The position numbers and the translations under genes are program-made. Shown here piece after piece: positions 44,452 through 54,853 of a stretch of DNA of 64,000 nt. Below the pieces are notes generated by a model. It was not told where the DNA came from. It did no database searches and worked only from the letters and a program-made list of their open reading frames with translations. The stretch comes from Paraescarpia echinospica (Eukaryota > Annelida > Polychaeta > Sabellida > Siboglinidae). The stretch is taken from positions 38,108,868 to 38,172,867 of the forward strand of contig CM034544.1 of NCBI GenBank assembly GCA_020002185.1. Reading direction: 5' to 3'. The stretch's first letter is position 1, and each line of letters begins with the position of its first letter.

Positions 44452-45232
44452 TGTGGTGTATCTCGTCCATAGTCTCGTCTCTTGTCTCGTCGGTACTCTC
44501 GTGTGACGTGTCATCCGAAGTCTCGTGTGGTGTGTCATCCGTAGTCTCGTGACATATCTCGGTCATAGTCTCGTCTCTTGTCTCGTCGGTACTCTCGTGT
44601 GACGTGTCATCCGAAGTCTCGTGCCATATCTCGGTCATAGTCTCGTGTGATGTGTCTAGTTGATCTAAGTTCAATTCGTGACACGTGTTGGTCAAAGCAT
44701 AGTGTTTCGTTTTCGTGACACGTGTTGGTCAAAGCTTAGTGTTTCGTTTTCGTGACACGTGTTGGTCAAAGCTTAGTGTTTCGTTTGTCCAACTAGTCTC
44801 GTCGGTACTCTCATGTGATGTGTCATCCGTAGTCTCGTGACATATCTCGGTCATAGTCTCGTCTCTTTTCTCGTCGGTACTCTTGTGTGACGTGTCATCC
44901 GTAGTCTCGTGCCGTATCTCGGTCATAGTCTCGTCTCTTGTCTCGTCGGTACTCTCGTGTGACGTGTCATACGAAGTCTCGTGTGATGTGGCATCCGTAG
45001 TCTCGTGACATATCTCGGTCATAGTCTCGTCTCTTGTCTCGTCGGTACTCTCGTGTGACGTGTCATCCGTAGTCTCGTGTGATGTGTCATCCGTAGTCTC
45101 GTGTGATGTGTCATCCGTAGTCTCGTGCCATATCTCGGTCATAGTCTCGTCTCTTGTCTCGGCGGTACTCTCGTGTGATGTGTCATCCGTAGTCTCGTGT
45201 GATGTGTCATCCGTAGTCTCGTGCCATATCTC
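44452..45232 (-). repeat. 21/24-bp acidic-peptide minisatellite, second block
   Basis: Same repeat as 43166-43953. Minus-strand ORFs at 44695-44432 and 45142-44729 encode Thr/Asp/Glu/Ser/His peptides. Copies of the 63-bp family lie at 44650-44800. Confidence 0.85.
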
Positions 45233-45500
45233 GAAGGAATTGATGCAATAACACGTCTATTTTCCTGCAAAAGGAAGGAATTGATGCAATAACACGTCTA
45301 TTTTCCTGAAAAAGGAAGGAATTGATGCAATAACACGTCTATTTTCCTGAAAAAGGAAGGAATTGATGCAATAACACGTCTATTTTCCTGAAAAAGGAAG
45401 GAATTGATGCAATAACACATCTATTTTCCTGAAAAAGGAAGGAATTGACGCGATAACACGTCTATTTTCCTGAAAAAAGAAGGATTTGACGCGATAACAC
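45233..45500. repeat. 41-bp minisatellite
   Basis: Six to seven units of 41 bp (starts at 45233, 45274, 45315 and onward) read 'gaaggaattgatgcaataac', then 'acgtctattttcctg'. The 'gcaataacacgtctattt' part resembles 'gcgataacccgtctattt' of the 53-bp repeat. Confidence 0.92.
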
Positions 45501-45504
45501 GTTA

Positions 45505-45990
45505 AGATTAGTGTTTCGTTTGTACAAATAGTTGATCTAAGTCCAATTCGTGACACGTGTTGGTCAAAGCATAGTGTGTCGTTTGCACAACTAGTTGGTC
45601 TGAGTTCAATGTTCGATTCGTTCAGCGTGTTGGTCAAAGCATAGTGTTTCGTTTGTGTGACTAGTTGATCTGAGTTCAATTTGTGACATGTGTTGGTCAA
45701 AGAATAGTGTTTCGTTTGTCCAACTAGTTGGTCTGAGTTCAATTCGTGCAGTGTAATCGGTTAAGTTTCTGTTTCGTTTGCGCAACTAGTTGATCTGAGT
45801 TCGATTCGTGTCGTGTGTTGGTCAAAGCATAGTGTTTCGTTTGCACCACTAGTTGGTCTGAGTTCAATTTGTGCAGCGTAATCGGTTAAGTTTCTGTTTC
45901 GTTTACGCAACTAGTTGGTCTGAGTCCGATTCGTACCGTGTGTTGGTCAAAGCATAGTGTTTCGTTTGCACCACTAGTTGGTCTGAGTAC
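45505..45990 (-). repeat. 63-bp minisatellite related to the zinc-finger gene's exon 2
   Basis: Units of about 62-70 bp carry 'agtgtttcgtttg', 'aactagttggtctgagttca' and 'cgtgttggtcaaagcata'. Minus-strand translation gives NSDQLVGQTKHYALTNT-like peptides. The 'ttggtctgagttca' segment also occurs in exon 2 of the neighbouring gene (46440-46465), where it encodes MNSDQLD. Confidence 0.85.
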
Positions 45991-45999
45991 ATTAATATC

Positions 46000-46165
46000 T
46001 CTGTACTGAACTACACAGACATGAGTGGTTAACATATCTGTACTGAACTACACAGACATAAGTGGCTATCATCTCTACTGAACTACACAGACATAAGTGG
46101 CTATCATCTCTACTGAACTACACAGACATAAGTGGCTATCATCTCTACTGAACTACACAGACATA
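46000..46165. repeat. 35-bp tandem repeat
   Basis: Four to five units of 'tatcatctctactgaactac' plus 'acagacataagtggc'. The last units are nearly identical. Confidence 0.9.
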
Positions 46166-46251
46166 CTTGTGAAGTGTAAGACTATTAGTAAGGTTCCCAA
46201 CATATGCTTTGCATTACACTATGAAAAAGACACAATATGAGGTTTGCACAG

Positions 46252-46257
46252 TTTATT
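46252..46257 (-). terminator. Poly(A) signal AATAAA of the zinc-finger gene
   Basis: On the minus strand, AATAAA lies about 170 bases after the first stop at 46424 and about 20 bases after the alternative stop at 46278-46280. Confidence 0.5.
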
Positions 46258-46423
46258 CGTGAACAACACAAACGTATTTACATGTCACGCTCCATAACTG
46301 CAAGAACCATATGTTTCATAGTGTTTCGCCACTGTTTCGAAACGGATTCTTGCAACCAAGTATTGATATTACACAACTGTTCGACTGTCACGTCGGATAG
46401 TTTCACACCTGCGTCTAACAAAA

Positions 46424-47206
46424 TCACTCAAACAGTCTTTCACCATCTAATTGGTCTGAGTTCATGGACGTGATGTGTGATTTGAGGATGACGTTAGGCA
46501 TAGTACTATCGTGGTACAACTGTGATGGTGGTCGGTTGACAGATGGTGATGCTGAAGATGACAGTGACCGTCGACGTTTTCGTGACGCAGAGGTAGTTGA
46601 AACACTGTCAGCAGCAGCGATGCACTCCTTTTCTTGTCGCTGAAACAGTAACGAGATGAGCTTAGTAATGAATGTTCAACTGATATATATATATAAGAAA
46701 AAATATAATAGTATGGTCTTTTGAAAATGTTCTAACAAAATAGCATGAATACCATTTGAACACTATGAAAAATTGAAGCTTACTGTTATCTCTTCAAGTT
46801 GTTCTTCAAGCTGTTGTTCAAGTTGTTCTTTACGTCGCCGCTGTTTATCTTGCTTCCTTTGACAGCAGCCCTGCTTCACATGAGCGGGCCAATTTCCTTT
46901 ATACTTGAAGGTACTAACACATATACAGCAAGTATAACGAGGCCACAGCTTCTGACGCTTCGTCGGAGGTGACGATGTCAGGTTGATGGTTGGGTTGATT
47001 GCCGGAGCTGATGACAGAGACGAAATTGGTTTGATCGTCGAACTGGTCGTCAAACTGGTCGTCGGACTGGTCGTTGAACTGGTCGTTGGTTGGTGATCCG
47101 GGTTGATTGTCGGGGTCGAGAGGTCGAGTGGTCCCGTAGCCGGAGAAGGCTGCGCCTTCGGTAGCAAAATCCCTTGTCGGACGTCATCACTAGTCATGTT
47201 GTTCAT
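46424..47206 (-). CDS. Small C2HC zinc-finger protein with PLDLS motif, two exons
   Basis: Exon 1 is 47206-46784 (141 codons, donor GTAAGC, phase 0) and exon 2 is 46639-46424 (acceptor CTGTTTCAG), giving 212 residues. PLDLS at residues 26-30 matches the CtBP co-repressor docking motif. Residues 40-80 are Ser/Thr/Pro-rich. TKRQK at 82-86 is a possible nuclear localisation signal. A zinc finger spans C93-x2-C96-x12-H109-x4-C114, with F100 and W106 at the canonical hydrophobic positions. Residues 115-141 are a basic then Gln/Glu/Leu-rich helix. Exon 2 adds SRKRRR and a Ser-rich tail. A TATA box lies 46 bp upstream and a poly(A) signal downstream. It is inferred to be a nuclear regulator. The C-terminus may be extended (see findings). 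No named orthologue is recognised. Confidence 0.62.
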
Positions 47207-47251
47207 CTTCCAAAATGTAAGATATAATGACCATAAAAAACAGACGCAGGT

Positions 47252-47259
47252 CTTTTATA
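47252..47259 (-). promoter_or_regulatory. TATA box of the zinc-finger gene
   Basis: TATAAAAG on the minus strand, 46 bp upstream of the ATG at 47206. This predicts a start near 47225 and a very short 5' UTR. Confidence 0.5.
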
Positions 47260-47310
47260 ACAGTTCGACAGAACATAAAGGTCACGGGGTCGTACCGAAC
47301 GAACATTTGT

Positions 47311-48095
47311 CCACTAGGGGATGCTGTTTGTAGTTCGTGATGTATCCGTCAGGGGGCTCTATTGCACGCAAGCGTGCAAGAGACACGAATATTTGCTGTA
47401 CTCGAACATTTAGTTTACAACTTGTCCGTCAGGTGACACCACTTGTAGTTCATGACCTATCCGCTAGGGTCAATTTTTAGTTCACCACTTATCTAACAGG
47501 GGTGCTTTCAGTTGCTGATTATATATCCACCAGGTGTTTATGGACGAGAAAAAACAAGAGACACGAATATTTGCAGTACTCATATGTGGTTCGCTCACTT
47601 GTCCACTAGGGGATGATGTTTGTAGTTCGTGATGTACCCGTCAGGGGGCTCTATTGCACGCAAGCGTGCAAGAGACACGAATATTTGCAGTACTAGAACA
47701 TTTAATTTACAACTTGTCCACAATATGACACCACTTGTATAACTAGTACCGAAAAATTTCGATAGGGGGCGCTGTTTTAGTTAATCAACTATCCACCAGG
47801 GGAGCTATTTTAATTCACCTACTATCCGGCAGGGGGCGCTGTTTTAGTTTTGGCGGGAAATAATTTTTAGTTCACCAACTATCCGCCAGGGGCGCTATTT
47901 TGGTTTTGGCGGGAAATAATTTGAGTTCACCAACTATCCGCCAGGGGCGCTATCTAGTTTTGGAGGGAAATAATTAGTTCACCAACTATCCGCTAGGTGG
48001 CGCTGTTATAGTTTTGGCGGGAATATTTTAGTTCCGAAAAAATCCGCTAGGTGGCGTGCTATTTTAGTTCCGAAAAATTCCGGTAGGGGCGCCAC
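47311..48095 (+). promoter_or_regulatory. Array of about 14 CTCF-like motifs in repeat units
   Basis: Repeated sequences each contain a motif close to CC-N-C-N-AGGNGGCG: CCACTAGGGGATGCTG (47311), CCGTCAGGGGGCTCT (47346), CCGGCAGGGGGCGCTG (47826), CCGCCAGGGGCGCT (47883, 47938), CCGCTAGGTGGCGCTG (47990), CCGCTAGGTGGCG (48044), CCGGTAGGGGCGCCAC (48080), plus weaker ones at 47426, 47461, 47527, 47603, 47638 and 47793. All lie on the + strand. From about 47750 they sit in units of about 55 bp with 'gttttggcgggaaataattt' spacers. The resemblance to the conserved bilaterian CTCF site is by eye. The array lies just upstream of the minus-strand zinc-finger gene. Confidence 0.5.
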
Positions 48096-48099
48096 GTGA

Positions 48100-48370
48100 C
48101 ATTGACCTACATCCGGGTACTTGACCTTGACCTACATCCGGGTACTTACAATGTTCATAATGATATTTCCACGATAACAGATGTGACTAGGTGTTTCAAA
48201 TATGACTGAATACTGCTTTTTCTCAAGAACAAATATGTCAAATATTGTAAGATTATCCATTTATGTGCATGAATAAACTTTAATTTAATTGAAGTTTCCA
48301 TTCATCGTCCACCGAAAGGTCAAATTTGACCTTCACCTGACCTTCAGCATCTGATCTTGACCTTGAAATG
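48100..48370. promoter_or_regulatory. Cluster of nuclear-receptor-like half-sites
   Basis: TGACCTTGA (the complement of TCAAGGTCA, the ERR/FTZ-F1 type site) occurs at 48122-48130 and 48358-48366. AGGTCAAATTTGACCT, an inverted repeat with a 4-bp spacer, is at 48317-48332. Another TGACCT is at 48338-48343. Function is inferred from motif density only. Confidence 0.3.
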
Positions 48371-48821
48371 GAAAGTAACATCATAAATGGGTTCTAGGCA
48401 CCCCAACACCCCATAGAAGAGGTATTATACATCATTCTAGGACAATTTGTTCAAATGTAAAATTTTCAAGATATCGACAAATGGTCATCTTGGATTGATG
48501 CAAATTATCAGAGTTGCCCAAAATTGCTGTTTGGGCAACCAAGCTGAATTTGTTTTAGGACCCCATATGAGTACAAATCAATAAAATAAGTTAAGGATAG
48601 AACATTTCTAGGTTCATGAAATGACAACTGGACTAGACCTTAGAACAACTCGGTCAGACAACATGGGACAGGTGAGAATGGAGGCGGCTGTGCTGGAGAG
48701 TCGCCAAAAGTCGGATACGACTTGGCGGCACAAGATGACAAAGGTAACTAACATTTATTTCCCCACACACACACGCCACGCACCCACGTACACACACGCA
48801 TAAACGTATGCACACGCATAC
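48371..48821. other. Hairpin and exon-like ORF, otherwise unassigned
   Basis: A hairpin (GTTGCCCAAA at 48513-48522, complement at 48530-48539) is present. A + strand ORF from 48621 reads VRMEAAVLESRQ and TTWRHKMTK and reaches a possible donor, ACAAAG|GTAACT, at about 48741. It is too short to assign. Confidence 0.3.
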
Positions 48822-48822
48822 A

Positions 48823-49938
<1,116 letters not shown>

Positions 49939-50000
49939 TCTCCACCTGCCACCTAGAGTTAATTCTCTGGGTAGCAATATTGTTAAATATTGTTAAATCT
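49939..50000 (+). mobile_element. Solo 3' end of the CR1 family
   Basis: 'tccacctgccacctagagtt' followed by 'aattctctgggtagcaat' and AT-rich terminal repeats (ttgttaaat x2) matches the 3' UTR end of both CR1 copies, here in + orientation. It is an extremely 5'-truncated insertion. Confidence 0.7.
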
Positions 50001-50086
50001 ATTATTATAAACTAAAATTAAATACGAAAACAACTCCAATCCATATAACAAACAAATTTAATACAAGAAAATCAAAAGCAAAGTTG

Positions 50087-50190
50087 CAATTGGTGTCCAT
50101 TGATTCTTGCGGCACATGACAATTGGTGTCTATTGATTCTTGCGGCACATGACAATTGGTGTCCATTGATTCTTGCGGCACATGACAATT
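50087..50190. repeat. 33-bp tandem repeat, three units
   Basis: Three nearly identical 33-bp units beginning 'caattggtgtccattgattc'; the middle unit differs by one base. Confidence 0.95.
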
Positions 50191-50482
50191 AAAATATTTT
50201 ATTAAAAGGTTGCTGAATTATTATTGTCCATAAACTCTTTTCTGCTACTTCCAGTTGCATTTTCCACCCGGTGTTGTCTATTCCCATCAGAGACAGTCTT
50301 AAACTTTACTTGTACTTTCGAATGTTCTCTTGATGTTATAGTCAATTAGTCCGGCAGTCAAACGCCCTTTTTAACGTGGACCGTGCATTAAGGTCTGCAC
50401 GATGTTTTGTTGCATTTTTGTGATCATCTAACCTTCTAGGTCAATAATCCGACGTATGTCACCTAGGCACCCTTGAACGTTT

Positions 50483-50700
50483 TTGTAATATGTAAATTAG
50501 GTATCGCCATTAAAAGATATACTACTTTTGTAAATATATCGAATTGCAAAAACCCAAACAATGACAATTACGTGTGCATGTTTTCAGGGTATCTGGTTAT
50601 GATTACGTCAGTGAACAAATCATCGTATGCAAATTCACATGAATATGCAAATTAGCTCTGACCTATATAACCTCACGCTTTTCGTGTGTATCTCCTCAAT
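50483..50700. repeat. Inverted-repeat arm, left
   Basis: The reverse complement of this segment matches 53062-53300 with substitutions and small indels (shared: 'attgaggagata', 'ggtcagagct', 'atttgcatattcatg', 'accctgaaaacatgc', 'taatggcgat'). Confidence 0.8.
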
Positions 50701-50870
50701 ACAATACAACACAATAACCTTTATTTTTCCATAAATATAAATTCATGTGGTAAAAAAATCACACTTTATCTGAAAAATATTAGTACATTTAAAGTTGATT
50801 AAGTTTAGTGAAGTACATATTGGTGAATCATGACATTACTATCACAGTGTTACTAAATCATAATATAAGT

Positions 50871-51131
50871 TTGCCATCACAGTGTACACGGCAAGGTTAG
50901 TGACAGTCTTGGTCTCTTTGGGACAGGAAATAGCGTTATTCATCTTAATGGCAACGACATCCATCATGCTCTGGGAAAAGACCTGTCCACGTCATTGCCA
51001 GTTGTGCTGTCAATAGCATGGGAAACCCACATTTCATACCACGACGGAACCATAGCATTCACACATCCATTTGGATATGGATTCGCGACACTTCAACTCC
51101 TGGAACGCGTCACCATTGCCCTACGTAAATA
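50871..51131 (+). CDS. Unassigned exon-like ORF without ATG
   Basis: Open from a stop at 50868 to TAA at 51129-51131. The translation has ordinary globular composition: SDSLGLFGTGNSVIHLNGND, then HHALGKDLSTSLPVVLSIAW, then FTHPFGYGFATLQLLERV. It has no start codon, so it would be a terminal exon or a fragment of a mobile-element protein; a clear acceptor is not obvious. It does not match any family I can name. Confidence 0.3.
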
Positions 51132-51429
51132 AAGTTGCAACGTGCGTGGTGTCCGTTATCGAGGCTATGGGAAAGATATTCTGTCAAAGGAATAGTAACA
51201 CTAAGATATTTCAATAACTCCAGATGCTCTTTAGCAGTATTTAGAGCGCTTAGCGTAACAAGCTTTTATTTAGTTGACCAGTCAACTGGTTCATCAGCAG
51301 ACGCCCACTCCAGACGGCTGGGGTGGACATAGGACGTGAAGAGGCTGTCATGTGCACAAGAACATATCAGTTAATTAATACAAATATTTTGACACAAGAT
51401 TGAGTTTTTGACCCTCAAAATTACATTCA

Positions 51430-52035
51430 AATTCAAAATTGAGGGTGGTATCCACCAACATATATTCTCTCATCAAATGGGTGATGCAAAAATGCCGTAG
51501 AAGTATAACATCACCTGCAATCTGCGGAATGGCACAATTTCGAAAATGCATGCATCTTTTGATGGTGATCTTGTTCAACCATCACTCCACAGTTAGACCA
51601 CCACTTTACAATTTCATGCCAATCATTTTGACGGGGATACAATACGCATAGGTGTATTTATATTATAACATGGCCCAATGTAAGTAGACCAAGTAGATAA
51701 TTATGCAAACATTCTAATTGTACAACGTTTGCGGAATGGCGCAGTTTTGAACACTCATCACTTGGTGATGACCTTGCTTGACCTTCACTCCACACTTACT
51801 GCACCACTTGTTAGCTCCCCGTGGTATCCTGTATTTAAGGGGAGACAGTAGTCTTTCAAAATGTATATCACGTGGTCATGAGTAGGTTGGTAACGTAGAT
51901 AGTCGCCATTGGTATTGTATAACGTTTGCGGAATGGTGCAATTTCGAACATTTATCGTTTGACGGTGACACTGTTTGGTCGCCGCTACACACAAACTCAA
52001 CTGACACCTTCAAGTGATATGTCATTTTGATATTC
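51430..52035. repeat. Tandem repeat of about 200 bp, left part
   Basis: Units carry 'gtttgcggaatggcgcagtt', 'gaccttcactccaca' and 'gggg(a/g)ta/gaca' phrases at about 51521, 51731 and 51929. Units are moderately diverged. Confidence 0.75.
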
Positions 52036-52039
52036 TGCT

Positions 52040-52672
52040 CTGTAAATCCAAAATGTGGGTAACGTCATAAAATGTCTTACGCCAGGAGCTGCCGAACAAA
52101 TCATCCATTCATTTATAACGTCCAGACTGGATGGTTGTAATTCGCTGCTGTTCAGAATTAACAAGTGTCAGCTGCATAGACTGCAGTGCATTCAGAACAC
52201 GACTGCTCGTCTAATCACACGAACAAGGAAACACGAGCACGTAACACCAGTCCTGAAATATATCCATTGGCTTCCCATCCAAGAAAGAATTACGTTTAAA
52301 ATTCTCCTGATCACCATCAAGGCACTCCACGGACTTGCACCGCAATACATTTCCGAGCTTCTTGTTGAATATCAGCCCACACGCTCCTCCCGATCAAATT
52401 CTGCTTGTCTGCTGACAATACCAACAACACGCCTCATGTCTTTCGGAGCCCGTGCATTCTCGAAAGCGGCCCCTGTACCTTGAAACAATCTGCCACAGTC
52501 AGTCAGACAGTGTGACACTATTGCGTCGTTTAAGACGGCGTTGAAGACACACCTTTTTAAAATTGCTTTCACAACCTGAATGAGTGACATATAATTTTTT
52601 TTTTTTGTAAAGCGTTTTGAACAGAACTAAGGACTGGATACAGCGCTATATAAGACTTTATTATTATTATGT
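52040..52672 (+). mobile_element. L2-clade non-LTR retrotransposon, 5'-truncated
   Basis: The + strand reads the C-terminal RT tail: FITSRLDGCNSLLF, CIQNTTARLITRTRKHEHVT, LKYIHWLPIQERITFKIL and SFGARAFSKAAPVP, then a stop where Trp is expected, then LPQSVRQCDTIASFKTALKT. The 3' end has the L2-type sequence 'aagcgttttgaa', 'ggatacagcgctatataaga' and an (ATT)n tail at 52660-52672. It is inserted within the ~200-bp tandem repeat. Confidence 0.88.
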
Positions 52673-53000
52673 AACATAATGACGTTCGCGGTATTGCAAA
52701 AGTTTGGATATTCATCATTTCCTGGTGACATTGTTTGACCTTAGCTCCACACTTACTATACAATGTAACAGCTCCATATCGTAACCTGTTTTGACCGGGA
52801 GACAATACGTTTTCCAAACAATTATAGATGGCTATTTTATTACTAATAAAAGTAGATATGCAACCATTGTAAGTATAATACGTTTGCGGAAGTGGACAAT
52901 TTTGAAATATTATTATTTGATGGCGACCTTGTTTGACCTTGGAGCCTTTGAGATAGTCCTCATTATGATGGGGATATAATTGTGATGGGTATACACTTTG
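52673..53000. repeat. Tandem repeat of about 200 bp, right part
   Basis: Two further diverged units ('cgttcgcggtattgcaaaagt' near 52683 and 'cgtttgcggaagtggacaat' near 52881) continue the array after the L2 insertion. Confidence 0.7.
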
Positions 53001-53061
53001 GGTGTTTGTATTGGGAAGGGGGCATTTAAGTCGGTCTGTAAAGTAGTGTCTATCGCTCGCC

Positions 53062-53300
53062 TATTGAGGAGATATAAACGAATATCATGAAGTTATATTG
53101 GTCAGAGCTCATTTGCATATTCATGCAACAAATATGCATACTACGATTTGTACACTGATGTAGACATATCCAAATACCCTGAAAACATGCGTTTGGGCAC
53201 ATCATTTTGATTGTTTGGATGTTTACAATTCGAGATATTCAGAAAAACAGTTTATTTTTTAATGGCGATGACTAATTTGCATATTAATGAGTTTATGCAA
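53062..53300. repeat. Inverted-repeat arm, right
   Basis: Partner of 50483-50700 in inverted orientation. About 2.36 kb lies between the arms. Confidence 0.8.
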
Positions 53301-54060
53301 AAATAGTATGTAGTATCTACAGAATGTGTGAAATAGTAAACATATTGTCTCACAAGAAGGCCACATGAAATAATTTTACTTTACTTTTCTCATCAGCACA
53401 CAAATTTTTAAAAATGGTGCCCCAGGCGTCGCCTCTAAGTTGTCAGTGTTCTGGAAGTCGGCCAGCGTGGCTCTGGTCATTTTATGTTCACCCTTCCTCA
53501 TGGCTACGACCGTCACACGATCCTTCAACTCCGTTGCTGTACAGAGGTTTACGTTGTTATGACATAACACCGACATCGGCAAACGTTTCTTTTATTTCTT
53601 GTCTAAATCAACGCATCTTTGCGTCACCACTTGAGCACTAAACCAACCAGGCGTTGTTGACGCAGTTTGTGCAAAATATGGATACCGCCTTCGCTGGTTA
53701 CCGGCGCGTACGTGCAGCGCTACCGTCGATAAATTGTTCCAATGTTGTTTTTAATGTTTACAATTTGACAATTGGTTATTATTACATGGTATGTTATGTG
53801 AACAAAGTTACTTCGTATTTTGTGGCCTATCTGAATGTTTTATTACATCATATATTACATGGAAAGAATTACGTCATATAATAAAGTAGAAAAACTGGAC
53901 AGTTATTAAAAATGTATTGCCTGCTGGCTGAAGCGCTAATCAGAGCTAAACCAGCGACAGAAACATCGGAGCAAACCACGTTAAGTCTGAAGAATATTCA
54001 ACAACGTTCTGCTCATTTTGTTGTATTTCTGAATGTTGTATTGTCTATATTTTGATAACA
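53301..54060. other. No gene assigned; one exon-like minus-strand ORF
   Basis: The minus-strand ORF 53582-53376 (CTATELKDRVTVVAMRKGEH, ATLADFQNTDNLEATPG) has protein-like composition but no recognised family and no clear splice context. The rest is AT-rich. Confidence 0.3.
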
Positions 54061-54119
54061 AATGTATTTATGTATGTGGCTACATTATATATATATATAT
54101 ATATACATAGTATATATAA

Positions 54120-54853
54120 CATAACTCTCTGGGCTCCCATTCTTCCCTTCACAATGACGGATGTGTTTGCGGGGATCGCCGTGTGGCGACACGAGTACCC
54201 TGCTACTTCCTGTTCTTCGCCTTCTGATTGGTGAAGGTGAGCAAGCGCTTCCAAGATGGCTGCATCATGTAATGTGGTATTCCCAGCTCTCAGTGCTGTC
54301 AGGAAATTAGTGCCAATGGCGACAGGCACCACACTGTTCGACCGACTAGGAGACACAACAAATGCTGGCACATGAATTCCTTCACTTTCTCCCCGAGATG
54401 ATTGCAGCTTCACTTCCACTTCGATATAGCCAAGGTAGGGTACCGACTGTTCTCCAGCACCTTCAATGTCCACTAGTCTTGTTATGGGTTGCAGGGTAGG
54501 ATGAGACAGCTGGCGTTCGTAGAATGACTTTCCAATAGTAGTCACCATAGAACCACAATCAAGTATTGCTTAGCAGGTTTTTTTAAATCTCCAATAGCAA
54601 TCCGTATTTGACAAGAGCCGTCCAGCCCGTCACACGTAGGGCTGTGGTTACTCTCTTGTGTCTTACTCCTTTTTTTATGTAAAAGAGATAAGTTTGCGTT
54701 TAAATGCACTCTGCAAATCTTGGATAGGTGTCCCTTCTGTTTGCATCGGTGCCATTCGACGTCAGTATCTCTGTGACAACCAAAAGAGAGATGTCCAGGT
54801 ATGCCGCAATCATTGCAGGTATGGTGCTCCTTCCTCTCTTTCATATGTGTCAA
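54120..54853 (-). pseudogene. Ty3/gypsy-like gag zinc knuckles and protease, broken
   Basis: Minus strand. 54853-54542 encodes two CCHC-type knuckles, the first CNDCGIPGHLSFGCH and the second starting WHRCKQKGHLSKIC. After a frameshift in an A-rich run and a stop near 54570, the frame reads DCGSMVTTI, the retropepsin active-site region with Cys in place of the usual Ser/Thr. It is followed by EGAGEQSVPYLGYIEVEV and PVAIGTNFL, typical of gypsy-type proteases. No reverse transcriptase follows. This element is distinct from the larger gypsy element at 59165-62830. Confidence 0.7.

Noticed and set aside
43954..45500. CRISPR-like appearance of the 53-bp and 41-bp arrays
   Set aside because: Repeats are directly adjacent with no unique spacers and the genome is eukaryotic; these are minisatellites.
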